From Akkermansiaceae bacterium (GTDB lineage Bacteria; Verrucomicrobiota; Verrucomicrobiia; Verrucomicrobiales; Akkermansiaceae), in assembly GCA_903919975.1 (NCBI GenBank), contig CAIXKE010000014.1:1-64000 (forward strand): 64,000 bases of DNA, in the 5' to 3' direction. The position numbers and the translations under genes were made by a program. Positions 1 through 8,034 of the stretch are shown piece by piece. Each line of letters opens with the position of its first letter. The stretch's first letter is position 1. Below the pieces are notes generated by a model, which worked only from the letters and a program-made list of their open reading frames with translations, did no database searches and had not been told where the DNA came from.

Positions 1-34
1 CCTTCGGCCGGACGGCCCTATCCCGGAAGAAACT

Positions 35-58
35 GCACCACAGAAGTGTGGTGTCTCC
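35..58 (-). repeat. GGAG-headed hairpin (REP-like), single copy
   Basis: On the minus strand GGAG and one A are followed by a 7-bp perfect stem, CACCACA/TGTGGTG, with loop CTTC. GGAG begins directly after the stop codon of the MacB-type permease, so the element forms the 3' end of that operon's mRNA. The same GGAG-stem-(C)TTC-stem layout recurs near 20.0, 40.4 and 50.8 kb with different stem sequences. A partner in the opposite orientation may lie outside the window edge. Confidence 0.6.
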
Positions 59-1267
59 TCATTCATGCCTGAGCGCTTCGATGGGATCGAGGCTGGCGGC
101 GCGGCGGGCGGGCATGAAGCCGAAGCCGATGCCGATGGCTGCGGAAAACACGAAGGCGATGACGTTGATCCGGAGATCGAAAACGAACGGCGCTCCGACC
201 ACCTTCACCAGCATGACGCAGAGTCCGTAGGCGAGGATGATGCCTGCGATGCCGCCGACGCAGGAGAGCGTGACGGCCTCGACGAGGAACTGCAGCAGCA
301 CCTCGCGGGCACGGGCGCCGATGGCCAGGCGGATGCCGATCTCGCGTGTGCGCTCGGTCACGGAAACCAACATGATGTTCATGATGCCGATGCCGCCTAC
401 CAACAAACTCACGCCGGCCACCGAGCCTAACAGAGATGTCATCACCTTGGTGCTGGAACTGATAACTTCCGCGAGTTGCTGAGAGTCGAAAACATAGAAG
501 TTGTCATTCTCATTCGGACGGATGCCGCGGCGCTCGCGCATCAATGAGCCGACATCGGCGACGATGTTGGCCCCCGGGTAGCCGTCGATGCCGGAGATCA
601 TGATCTGGTTGATATTCTGGCCGTTACCGCGCCCGGTGAGACGGCGCTGGACGGTGGTATAGGGCGTGATGATGTTGTCGTCCAGATCATCGCCAAATCC
701 GCCTTGGCCCTTGGCGGCGGTAACTCCGACGACTTCAAAGGAGATCGACTTCGCGCGGATCTTGCAACCGATGGGATCCACTCCCTCGCCGAAAAGCTCC
801 TCGCGGATAGTTTCCCCGATGACGCAGACGGGGGCTGCATCTTTCACCTCGTCATCGGTGAAGAAGCGGCCGAGCGTGATATTCCAGTTGGCGATGCCGA
901 AATAATTGGCGGTGGTGCCTTGGACGTCGGTGGCACGGTCGTTCTCCTGATAGACGGCAGTCACGTTGGTCCGGACAAAGGGAGCGATGCCGGCGATGCC
1001 CGGGGTCTGGTCGCGGATAGCGTTCACATCAGCAAGCGTGAACTGTGGCGCGCCCCGTGATCCCCAGCCCTGACCGGGTCGGAGTATCAATAGATTGCTG
1101 CCCATCTTGGAAATCTGCTCCTTGACGCTTACCGTCGCGCCGCGGCCGAGAGTGACCATCGTGACGACCGCCGCCACGCCGATGACGATGCCAACCACCG
1201 TTAGAAAAGAGCGCGTCAAGTTCCGGCGGATCTCACGGATGGCGATGAGCAGGGCGTTGAAAATCAT
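59..1267 (-). CDS. MacB-type ABC transporter permease
   Basis: Inner-membrane permease of a MacAB-TolC-type efflux or export system, 402 aa. An N-terminal membrane helix (about residues 18-40) is followed by a periplasmic MacB_PCD domain (about 45-260) and three C-terminal helices typical of the FtsX/MacB fold (about 270-390), including the conserved stretch SVTERTREIGIR. The ATPase is a separate protein, unlike E. coli MacB, where it is fused. The start overlaps the stop of the upstream ATPase gene by 4 nt (ATGA), so the two are translationally coupled. It is the last gene of a four-gene minus-strand operon. The substrate cannot be told from sequence. Confidence 0.9.
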   Translation of the reverse strand: MIFNALLIAIREIRRNLTRSFLTVVGIVIGVAAVVTMVTLGRGATVSVKEQISKMGSNLLILRPGQGWGSRGAPQFTLADVNAIRDQTPGIAGIAPFVRTNVTAVYQENDRATDVQGTTANYFGIANWNITLGRFFTDDEVKDAAPVCVIGETIREELFGEGVDPIGCKIRAKSISFEVVGVTAAKGQGGFGDDLDDNIITPYTTVQRRLTGRGNGQNINQIMISGIDGYPGANIVADVGSLMRERRGIRPNENDNFYVFDSQQLAEVISSSTKVMTSLLGSVAGVSLLVGGIGIMNIMLVSVTERTREIGIRLAIGARAREVLLQFLVEAVTLSCVGGIAGIILAYGLCVMLVKVVGAPFVFDLRINVIAFVFSAAIGIGFGFMPARRAASLDPIEALRHE

Positions 1268-1977
1268 AACTCAATGCGCGGCGGCGTGGGGGTGGAATCC
1301 TTGGAAATCAGGCCATCGATCACCTCGATGACGCGTTTCGCATGGGACGCGACATGCTCCTCGTGGGTCACCATGATGATGGAAATGCCGCGCTCCGAGT
1401 TGAGGCGGTCAAGCAGTTCCATGATTTCACGGGTGGTTTTCGAGTCGAGGTTGCCGGTGGGCTCGTCGGCGAAGAGCGTGTCCGGATTCGTGACGATGGC
1501 GCGGGCGATGGCGACCCGCTGTTGCTGGCCGCCGGAGAGTTCGGCGGGTGTGTTGCGTTCCTTGTTGGGCAGGCCGACACTGGCGAGTGCCTCGCGGGCG
1601 AGATCATGACGCTCCTTGCGCGAATAGCCGCGATAAAGCAGCGGGAGCTCGACGTTTTCCAGTGCCGAGGTGCGGGCGAGCAAGTTGAATCCCTGAAAGA
1701 TGAAACCTAACGCATGGCGGCGGATTAGCGAGCGCTGGTCTTTGTTGAGCGTTTCCACCTCGATGCCCTTGAATCGATAAGAACCGGAGGTGGGGCTGTC
1801 GAGACATCCTAACAGGTTCATCAGGGTGGATTTCCCCGAGCCGCTGGGGCCCATGACGGCCACGAATTCGCCAGCGCGTATTTTCAGATCCACTCCGCAT
1901 AGGGCTTGGAACGCGGCGTCTCCGCTGCCATAGGTCTTGGTGAGACCACGCAGCTCGATGAGAGTTTCCGCAATCAT
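1264..1977 (-). CDS. MacB/LolD-type ABC transporter ATP-binding protein
   Basis: Cytoplasmic ATPase partner of the adjacent permease, 237 aa, normal for the family. Walker A is GPSGSGKST at residues 43-51, the Q-loop glutamine is near 95, the signature LSGGQQQR is at 147-154, and Walker B with the catalytic glutamate is TLFADEP at 167-173. It overlaps the adaptor gene upstream and the permease gene downstream by 4 nt each (ATGA), so expression is tightly coupled. The family drives MacAB-type efflux or lipoprotein release (LolD). The adjacent adaptor and outer-membrane factor favour efflux. Confidence 0.93.
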   Translation of the reverse strand: MIAETLIELRGLTKTYGSGDAAFQALCGVDLKIRAGEFVAVMGPSGSGKSTLMNLLGCLDSPTSGSYRFKGIEVETLNKDQRSLIRRHALGFIFQGFNLLARTSALENVELPLLYRGYSRKERHDLAREALASVGLPNKERNTPAELSGGQQQRVAIARAIVTNPDTLFADEPTGNLDSKTTREIMELLDRLNSERGISIIMVTHEEHVASHAKRVIEVIDGLISKDSTPTPPRIEL

Positions 1978-3323
1978 TCGGAATTGTCTTTAGGCTTGAT
2001 GCTGACGATGACGGGCGTGCTTTCGGAAAGGGAGGTATCGGTGATTTCGGTCCATAGTCCGTCGGTGATGCCGGTTTTCACGATGATCAGTTCGGGTTTT
2101 CCGTCCTTCAGCGTCCAAACATGGGGCTCGGTGGTGCGGGAACCGGGCTTCGGTGGCGGAGGAGTGCGCCAGCGGCCGCGGCCGGGGATGAGGGTCTGGA
2201 CGATCGTGCGCTTGCTCTGGTCCGGCTTGCCGATGGCTGCGGCTACTTCCGGATCGAAGCGCAGCGCCGAGTTGGGAACCACGATGATGTCCTTCTTGTC
2301 CACGATGGCGATGTCCACCGAGGCAGTCATGCCGGGGCGCAGCGAGAGATCGTCGTTGGCAACGTCCAACTCGGTGCTGTAGGTGACGACGCCGGTGGCG
2401 GCAGCGGAGCCATTGTTGTTAGCCCCACCGCCCGTGCCCGTCGCATTGTTGTTCGCCGATCCGAACGCGACCTTTTTGACGGTGGCGGTGTAGGAGCGGG
2501 TGGGCCAGGCATCGACGCTGAAAGTCGCGGTTAGCCCGGCCTCGACGCGGCCGATGTCCGCTTCCGACACCGAGACTAACAATTCCATTTTCTTCAGGTC
2601 CTCGGCGATGGTGAAAAGCGTGGGAGCGGTGAAGGAAGCGGCGACGGTCTGCCCGACCTCGATCGAGCGGGAGAGGACGACTCCGTCCACGGGCGAGCGG
2701 ATGATGGCTTTCTGGAGATCGCTTTCGAATGCCCGGACATCGGCCTCGGCGCCGTTGACGGCGGCCTTGGTGCTTTCAAGGTCGGCCTCGGAACGGGCGA
2801 CGGTGGCGCGGGAGTTTTCCATGGTGGCGCGAGACGGGGTTTTGCCGCCGCTGAGTTCTAGCAATTCCTCCTGGCGGGCGAGTGCGGCCTTGCTTTCGGA
2901 AAGTGTGGCTTCCGCTTGGCTTACCCGCGCCTTGGCGACAAGACGCGCAGCGCGGCTGCGCTCGGTCTGTTGTTCGAGCTTGGAAGTGTCCAGCTTGGCG
3001 AGGATCTGGTCTTTTTTCACCGAATCATTGGTATCCACGTAGAGTTCCTTGACGGTGCCGGAGAGTTCGCTGCCGATGATGATCTGGTTGGTGGGTGCGA
3101 GGTTGCCCGCAGCGGTGACGATCAGTGAAATGCGGCCGATCTTCACGGGCTCGGTGACGAATTCGGGTTCGCCATTCGCATCATTGGCGTGGTTGAAATA
3201 ATACCAGCCGCCACCGCCGAGCAGGGAGATCCCGACGAGAAGCATTAGCCATTTGCGGACCGGCTTGGACGCGCCTTCACGGACGATTGCAGCGAGATCT
3301 TCGTTTGGTTTTGGTTTTCGCAT
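1974..3323 (-). CDS. MacA-like periplasmic adaptor (HlyD family)
   Basis: Membrane-fusion protein linking the MacB-type pump to the outer-membrane channel, 449 aa. I chose the ATG at 3323 (MRKPKPNEDL) over a longer frame running into the upstream gene, because the anchor helix (about residues 24-44) follows it closely. Two lipoyl half-motifs (around SGTVKELYVDTND and RSPVDGVVLSRS) flank a long alpha-helical hairpin rich in Ala, Glu and Arg, then a beta-barrel domain. Odd feature: an Asn/Gly-rich insert at about residues 300-322 (GSANNNATGTGGG and onward) interrupts the barrel region. It starts 31 nt after the outer-membrane factor gene. Confidence 0.88.
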   Translation of the reverse strand: MRKPKPNEDLAAIVREGASKPVRKWLMLLVGISLLGGGGWYYFNHANDANGEPEFVTEPVKIGRISLIVTAAGNLAPTNQIIIGSELSGTVKELYVDTNDSVKKDQILAKLDTSKLEQQTERSRAARLVAKARVSQAEATLSESKAALARQEELLELSGGKTPSRATMENSRATVARSEADLESTKAAVNGAEADVRAFESDLQKAIIRSPVDGVVLSRSIEVGQTVAASFTAPTLFTIAEDLKKMELLVSVSEADIGRVEAGLTATFSVDAWPTRSYTATVKKVAFGSANNNATGTGGGANNNGSAAATGVVTYSTELDVANDDLSLRPGMTASVDIAIVDKKDIIVVPNSALRFDPEVAAAIGKPDQSKRTIVQTLIPGRGRWRTPPPPKPGSRTTEPHVWTLKDGKPELIIVKTGITDGLWTEITDTSLSESTPVIVSIKPKDNSE

Positions 3324-3354
3324 GGGAGAGAAACTGGCTGGAATTTGTGCGGCG

Positions 3355-4785
3355 TCAGGAGGCGGGCGACCAACCGCCGCCGAGGGCCTGATAGAGACGG
3401 ATGTAGGCCGTAGTCCGGTCGGTGCGGGAGGACAGCAGGTTGTCCTCGAGAAAGAGCAAGGTGCGCTGGGAATCGAGCACGGCGAGGAAGTCGATCTCGC
3501 CGGCCTCATAGCGCTGGCGGGCGAGTTGGTCGGATTCGCGGGCGAGACGGGTCGCCTTTTCAATCGTTTCAAGACGCTCGGCCGAGCGACGGCAGGCAAT
3601 GAGCGCGTCCTCCACTTCGGACAGGCCGGTTAGAACGGCGGAGCGGTAGGTCTGCACGGCCTGGTCCTGCGCCTCGCCCAGCGCCTCGATGTTCGAGCGG
3701 ATGCGGCCGGCATCGAAGATCGGGCCGGTGAGCCCGGCGATGAGGTTGGCGCTGGTGGTTTGGGGATCGAAGAGTTTGCCGGCGCTGAGCGCGTTGACGC
3801 CGAGGTTTCCTGATAGATTGAGCGACGGAAAACGTTCGGCATCAGCCGAGCGGGTGCTGGATACGGCGGATACGAGTTGCCAACCGGCGAGGCGGACGTC
3901 CGGGCGCTGGCGGATGGTGTCCGCCGGGATGCCGATGGCGAGGCTGCGGGAGGGAGTGGGAATGGCGGACTTGCCGGATGTTAGGGCGGCGTCGAGCGCG
4001 CCTGGGGCGCGGCCGCAGAGCTGGGCGAGCAGGTTTTTCCCCTGGCCGATGGCTTGTTCCAGCGTGGGGATGCCGGCGCGCGCTTGTTCGAGGCTGGTGA
4101 GCGCTTGGCTGGATTCGAGCAAATCCGTCTCACCGGCCTGCTGTCGCCAAGTCGCGAGCTGGGCGGTTTGCTCGCGGGTTTTGACGATGTCGCGGAGCAC
4201 GGCCATGCGCGTTTCATTCGCGCGGAAGTTGGTGTAGGTGGTGGCGATCTCGGCTGCGAGCGAGGCCTGGACCGAGTGGAAGTTCTCGGCCGCGGCACCG
4301 ATTTGGGCGGACGCCGCCTCGACGCGCGAGCGGTTTTTGCCATACCAGTCGACTTCCCAAGAAGCATTGAGATCGGCGGAATAGCGGGTTTCGGAAACCT
4401 CAGGCAGGCCGCGGGTTTTCAGCCAACTGGAATTGGATCCGGCGGCCCCGCCGACGGACGGGAAAAGCGACGAGGCCACTTCATTCCGGCGGGCGCGGGC
4501 CTCGCGGATGCGCGACGCGGCGGAGGCGATGTCCGGGCTGTTGGCGAGGCCGTCGGCAATGACGCGGTTGAGCACGGGATCGTCGAAGCGTTTCCACCAG
4601 CGGCTGAGGTCGCGCTGAGCGGAGGCCATGGGAAACGCGGCGGCATTCTTCCACGCGGCGGGGGTGTCCGGTGAAACGTTCTGCGGTCCCTTGACGGCGC
4701 AAGCGGCCAGCCCGAGGGGGATCAGGTGGCAAATCAGGTGGCTTCGACTGAGGATCATTCCGGAAACGGGTGCGCGGTGCACCAT
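3355..4785 (-). CDS. NodT/TolC-family outer-membrane efflux lipoprotein
   Basis: Outer-membrane channel of the tripartite system, 476 aa from the first ATG. A lipobox, GLAAC with Cys29, follows a hydrophobic signal, so the mature protein should be lipid-anchored. Starting instead at the ATG at 4758 (MILSRSHLIC) gives a more usual signal length, and the sequence does not decide between them. Two outer-membrane-efflux repeats are visible, with helical segments such as ASAASRIREARARRN and LSEVEDALIACRRSAERL near the ends of the repeats. It is the first gene of the four-gene operon, so its upstream region should hold the promoter. Confidence 0.88.
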   Translation of the reverse strand: MVHRAPVSGMILSRSHLICHLIPLGLAACAVKGPQNVSPDTPAAWKNAAAFPMASAQRDLSRWWKRFDDPVLNRVIADGLANSPDIASAASRIREARARRNEVASSLFPSVGGAAGSNSSWLKTRGLPEVSETRYSADLNASWEVDWYGKNRSRVEAASAQIGAAAENFHSVQASLAAEIATTYTNFRANETRMAVLRDIVKTREQTAQLATWRQQAGETDLLESSQALTSLEQARAGIPTLEQAIGQGKNLLAQLCGRAPGALDAALTSGKSAIPTPSRSLAIGIPADTIRQRPDVRLAGWQLVSAVSSTRSADAERFPSLNLSGNLGVNALSAGKLFDPQTTSANLIAGLTGPIFDAGRIRSNIEALGEAQDQAVQTYRSAVLTGLSEVEDALIACRRSAERLETIEKATRLARESDQLARQRYEAGEIDFLAVLDSQRTLLFLEDNLLSSRTDRTTAYIRLYQALGGGWSPAS

Positions 4786-4854
4786 TCACCCGTATACTGT
4801 CCGACGGAAGCGCGGATTTCACCGGATCAACGGATTCCCACTGGATCACAACCA

Positions 4855-6168
4855 TCAGAAATCCAGATAGATCTCGGTGCGGCGGTTGGCGCGGCGGCCT
4901 TCGGGGTTGTCGACACCGGTTTCGGTAACGTTTGGCCGGCGCGGCTGGCTGGAGCCTTTGGCGACGGTGACGATCTGCGCGGCATTCACTCCGGATGACG
5001 TTAGAAAATCACGGACCACATCGGCTCGGCGTTCTGAAAGACTTCTGTTGTAGCCCTCCGTTCCAAGCGAATCCGTGTGACCGCTCAGGGTGAGTTTTTT
5101 TCCGGGATCGGATTTGAGGATCAGGGAAACAATTTCCAACTGCCTGCGGGTCCGTGGATTGATCACGTCCTCGTCGAATTCGAAGTAGAGCGCCAAGGTG
5201 TCACCACCGGCCGGGTTTTTGACGAGCGGTGAATAATAGACATCACCACCGGCGACGCGACTGGCGTAGTCGGCGAGGAGTTGGTCGAGGTTGATTTCGG
5301 AAACGAGCCATTTCGATGGGGCGGGCGTAAGTTTCATCGTGACGGCGAAATGAGCGCTTTGTTTGCCATCGTTGGTTTCCAGGTTGGCGATATAACCGAC
5401 CGTGTCCTGACGCTGAAACATGGCACGCAAGGGCTTGGTGGCGCGCATCCGATATTCACCCTCTTCAAAGAGAATGCAGAGCCCGGCGATCTTCGTGTCG
5501 GATACAGTGGTGGAGTCCACGAATGCGCGGGCGAATTCAAAGTTCTGTTTGAGAACCGCTTGCAGGAAGGAGTCCACCACGCTGAGCGAATCGGGAATGA
5601 GGGCCTCGGGAGTCGCTGGTTCGGCAACGGTGGGCAGGATGATTTTTTCCACCGACCACTTGCCATTGCTGCGGCGGAGATCGAGCTGGATTTGGTCGCG
5701 GCCGGGTTCCTGGCTAGTCAATTCGAGTATCCAGCGCGTGCGGGCATTCAACTCGAGTTCGCCGATTTCCCGAACGCCATTCGGCTGGCGCAAGCGCAGA
5801 CCGGCGGCGGAGAGCAACTTGAGGCGTTCCGCGGTTTGAGGGTCCAATGCGTCCTTGCCGATGAGGCGGGAGAGTGTGGCGAAATCGCCGGAATCAAAAG
5901 CTTTGGCAATCTGATTGACGAGTTCGGCGGGATCCGTGGTAGCGACGCCGATGCCGACTTCCTTCAGGGCCTCTTCCGGATCTTGGGGCGGGACGGAATT
6001 ATCGATGGGATCGGTTTTTGGGGTCACAGGGGTTTCCTGAGTCGATGGCGCGGGGGTATCAGGCGGTGCGGGTTTTGCTCCCGTGTGGAGGAGTAACATC
6101 ACCAGCGCGGCCACGGCGAGTGCAGCTGCTAGAGCGAGGAAAAAATAGGGGATTTTGGAGCGGGTCAT
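4855..6168 (-). CDS. OmpA-family C-terminal domain protein
   Basis: Cell-envelope protein, 437 aa. An N-terminal membrane segment (about residues 9-27) is followed by a Pro/Thr-rich linker, a central region (about 70-300) that I do not recognise, and a C-terminal OmpA-like peptidoglycan-binding domain. That domain carries LSGHTDSLGTEGYNRSLSER and a following ADVVRDFL helix, the hallmark of OmpA/Pal/MotB domains. The protein probably tethers the inner membrane to peptidoglycan. It lies 69 nt beyond the start of the efflux operon on the same strand. The central region resembles NTF2-like repeats in composition only. Confidence 0.82.
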   Translation of the reverse strand: MTRSKIPYFFLALAAALAVAALVMLLLHTGAKPAPPDTPAPSTQETPVTPKTDPIDNSVPPQDPEEALKEVGIGVATTDPAELVNQIAKAFDSGDFATLSRLIGKDALDPQTAERLKLLSAAGLRLRQPNGVREIGELELNARTRWILELTSQEPGRDQIQLDLRRSNGKWSVEKIILPTVAEPATPEALIPDSLSVVDSFLQAVLKQNFEFARAFVDSTTVSDTKIAGLCILFEEGEYRMRATKPLRAMFQRQDTVGYIANLETNDGKQSAHFAVTMKLTPAPSKWLVSEINLDQLLADYASRVAGGDVYYSPLVKNPAGGDTLALYFEFDEDVINPRTRRQLEIVSLILKSDPGKKLTLSGHTDSLGTEGYNRSLSERRADVVRDFLTSSGVNAAQIVTVAKGSSQPRRPNVTETGVDNPEGRRANRRTEIYLDF

Positions 6169-6224
6169 GTCAGTTAGGAAATGGGGCGGTTATATGGCGA
6201 TGTGAAAGGATGCGAAGCGTGGGG

Positions 6225-7742
6225 TCATTCGTTTTGGGGCGGTAAGGGTAAAATCACGCGCGATGATTTTCCCTCACGGACAACGAGAAGAGCGGTTTCC
6301 TGCACTGCGGCGGACGAAGCCAGATGCAGGTAAAATTCACGGGCTCCGGTGATGTGCGCATCGTTTACGGCGACGATGAGATCGCCTGGCTGGAGTTGTT
6401 TGGCGGCCACACTATTGGCGACAAGAGAGGTGACCACTACGCCACGGTATCCGCGCATGCGTTCCGGCACGGAAAGGTCTCGCACTTCGATGCCGAGCGT
6501 TTGCAGGATTTCCTCGGGATCGCGCGCGCGGCCCTGCCCGGGCGGAGTGACCGGGCGTTCGAGTGCTTGAATGGACGCCCCGCTTTCGGCGATGGTCGCC
6601 TTGAGTTCGATGGCCACGCCGTTGCGCCAGACGCCGAGTGTGACGGCTTGTCCGATGCGAGTTCCCTGAACGAGTGTGAACAATTGCGTGGCCGAGCGGA
6701 TGGGCACACCGTTGAAGGAAACCACGATATCCTGCGGCAGCAAGCCGGCCGCTTGTGCCGGCGAGCCCGGCGAGATGCCAACGACGGCCGAGCCATGATC
6801 GCCATCATATTGCAGGGCCGCGCGGACAGCGGGATCAAGATCGCGCATTTGCACACCCAGAAATCCGCGGATCGGTCGGCCCCGTTCCAGAATCTGGAAC
6901 AAGGCGTCTTTGACATCGTTTGCCGGAATGGAGAAGCCGACACCTTGGAAGCCGGGGTTTTCCTTGTCCGGGGAAAAGATCGCCACGTTGATGCCGATGA
7001 TTTCGCCGCGCAGATTGACGAGCGGGCCGCCGGAATTGCCCGGATTGATGGCAGCATCGGTTTGGAAAAGATCGCGCTGGTTGTCTGAAAGCGAACGTTC
7101 TTTCGCCGAGATGATGCCTTGAGTGACGGTCTCGCCGAGCCCGAACGGATTGCCGACGGCGAAGACTAACTGGCCGACCTGTGCCTTGGATGAATCGCCC
7201 AGTTTGAGCGGCGAAAAAGGCCCGTCCGCATCGATTTTAAGCACCGCGATGTCAAGCAAAGTGTCCTCGCCGATCAAACGCGCCGGATGCGATTTCCCAT
7301 CATGCAGCGTCACTTGGATTTTTTGCTGACCGGCGATGACGTGATGATTGGTCACCACATGGCCCTCCTGGGTGACAATGACGCCCGATCCCTGTCCCTG
7401 CGTCGGATAACGCCGCACTTGGGTGCGGCCCCAAAGATCCAACATGCGCTCCGTCCGGATGCCGGCGGTGTTGATGCTGACCACGGATGGCACAACCGCG
7501 CGTGTCAGGTGGGCGTATTCATCGTTGATCCGCGAAAGCAATTCCACGTCCCCCAGATCCACCGCACCTTTTTCCGGCAGGGTGAATTTTTCCGGCCTGA
7601 AGTGCTCGCCGTTTGTAGAAATCCCGGTGATCCAATCCCGGAAACTCCCGCCGCTACGGCAAGTCCGCATCACCGACACTGCAGTAAATGCGGTGAAAAA
7701 AACGGCGAGCAGCGCAAGCAGACGACGAAATCCGGGATTCAT
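6225..7742 (-). CDS. HtrA/DegP-type serine protease with two PDZ domains
   Basis: Periplasmic trypsin-like protease/chaperone, 505 aa from the ATG at 7742, where a signal segment (FRRLLALLAVFFTAF) starts directly. The longer frame from 7823 adds 27 residues with no envelope features. Catalytic triad: His134 in TNHHVIAG, Asp164 in LLDIAVLKID, Ser237 in NPGNSGGP. Two PDZ domains follow (about 290-385 and 415-500). Family role: degradation of misfolded envelope proteins under stress. No stress-sigma-factor promoter could be assigned with confidence. Confidence 0.9.
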   Translation of the reverse strand: MNPGFRRLLALLAVFFTAFTAVSVMRTCRSGGSFRDWITGISTNGEHFRPEKFTLPEKGAVDLGDVELLSRINDEYAHLTRAVVPSVVSINTAGIRTERMLDLWGRTQVRRYPTQGQGSGVIVTQEGHVVTNHHVIAGQQKIQVTLHDGKSHPARLIGEDTLLDIAVLKIDADGPFSPLKLGDSSKAQVGQLVFAVGNPFGLGETVTQGIISAKERSLSDNQRDLFQTDAAINPGNSGGPLVNLRGEIIGINVAIFSPDKENPGFQGVGFSIPANDVKDALFQILERGRPIRGFLGVQMRDLDPAVRAALQYDGDHGSAVVGISPGSPAQAAGLLPQDIVVSFNGVPIRSATQLFTLVQGTRIGQAVTLGVWRNGVAIELKATIAESGASIQALERPVTPPGQGRARDPEEILQTLGIEVRDLSVPERMRGYRGVVVTSLVANSVAAKQLQPGDLIVAVNDAHITGAREFYLHLASSAAVQETALLVVREGKSSRVILPLPPQNE

Positions 7743-8034
7743 GGGCGAAGGAGTGACGCCCGATAAGATGCCCACGGATCGTGGATTTCCAAGCCCGGAA
7801 ACACTCCAAGACGTCATATTCATGGTTCCATCGCTTTGTTAAGGCCCTCCGAATGCACGATTTCATCATTCCGGAAATTCACAGTAGTTCGCATTTTGCC
7901 CCTCACGGTTTCGCCTATGCGTCTACAAATCCGCTTTCCGCCGGGCTTTACTTCCGCCCCGGGTTTCGCGCATCTTCCCGCCCCGGTCGCTGCCGCATCC
8001 CTCCGCGCGACTCAAATTTTCACCCGCCGACCCC

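Noticed and set aside
5281-6096. 271-codon plus-strand frame opposite the OmpA-like gene
   Set aside because: Antisense shadow; the minus-strand product has an OmpA domain and signal, and the plus-strand one has no recognisable features.
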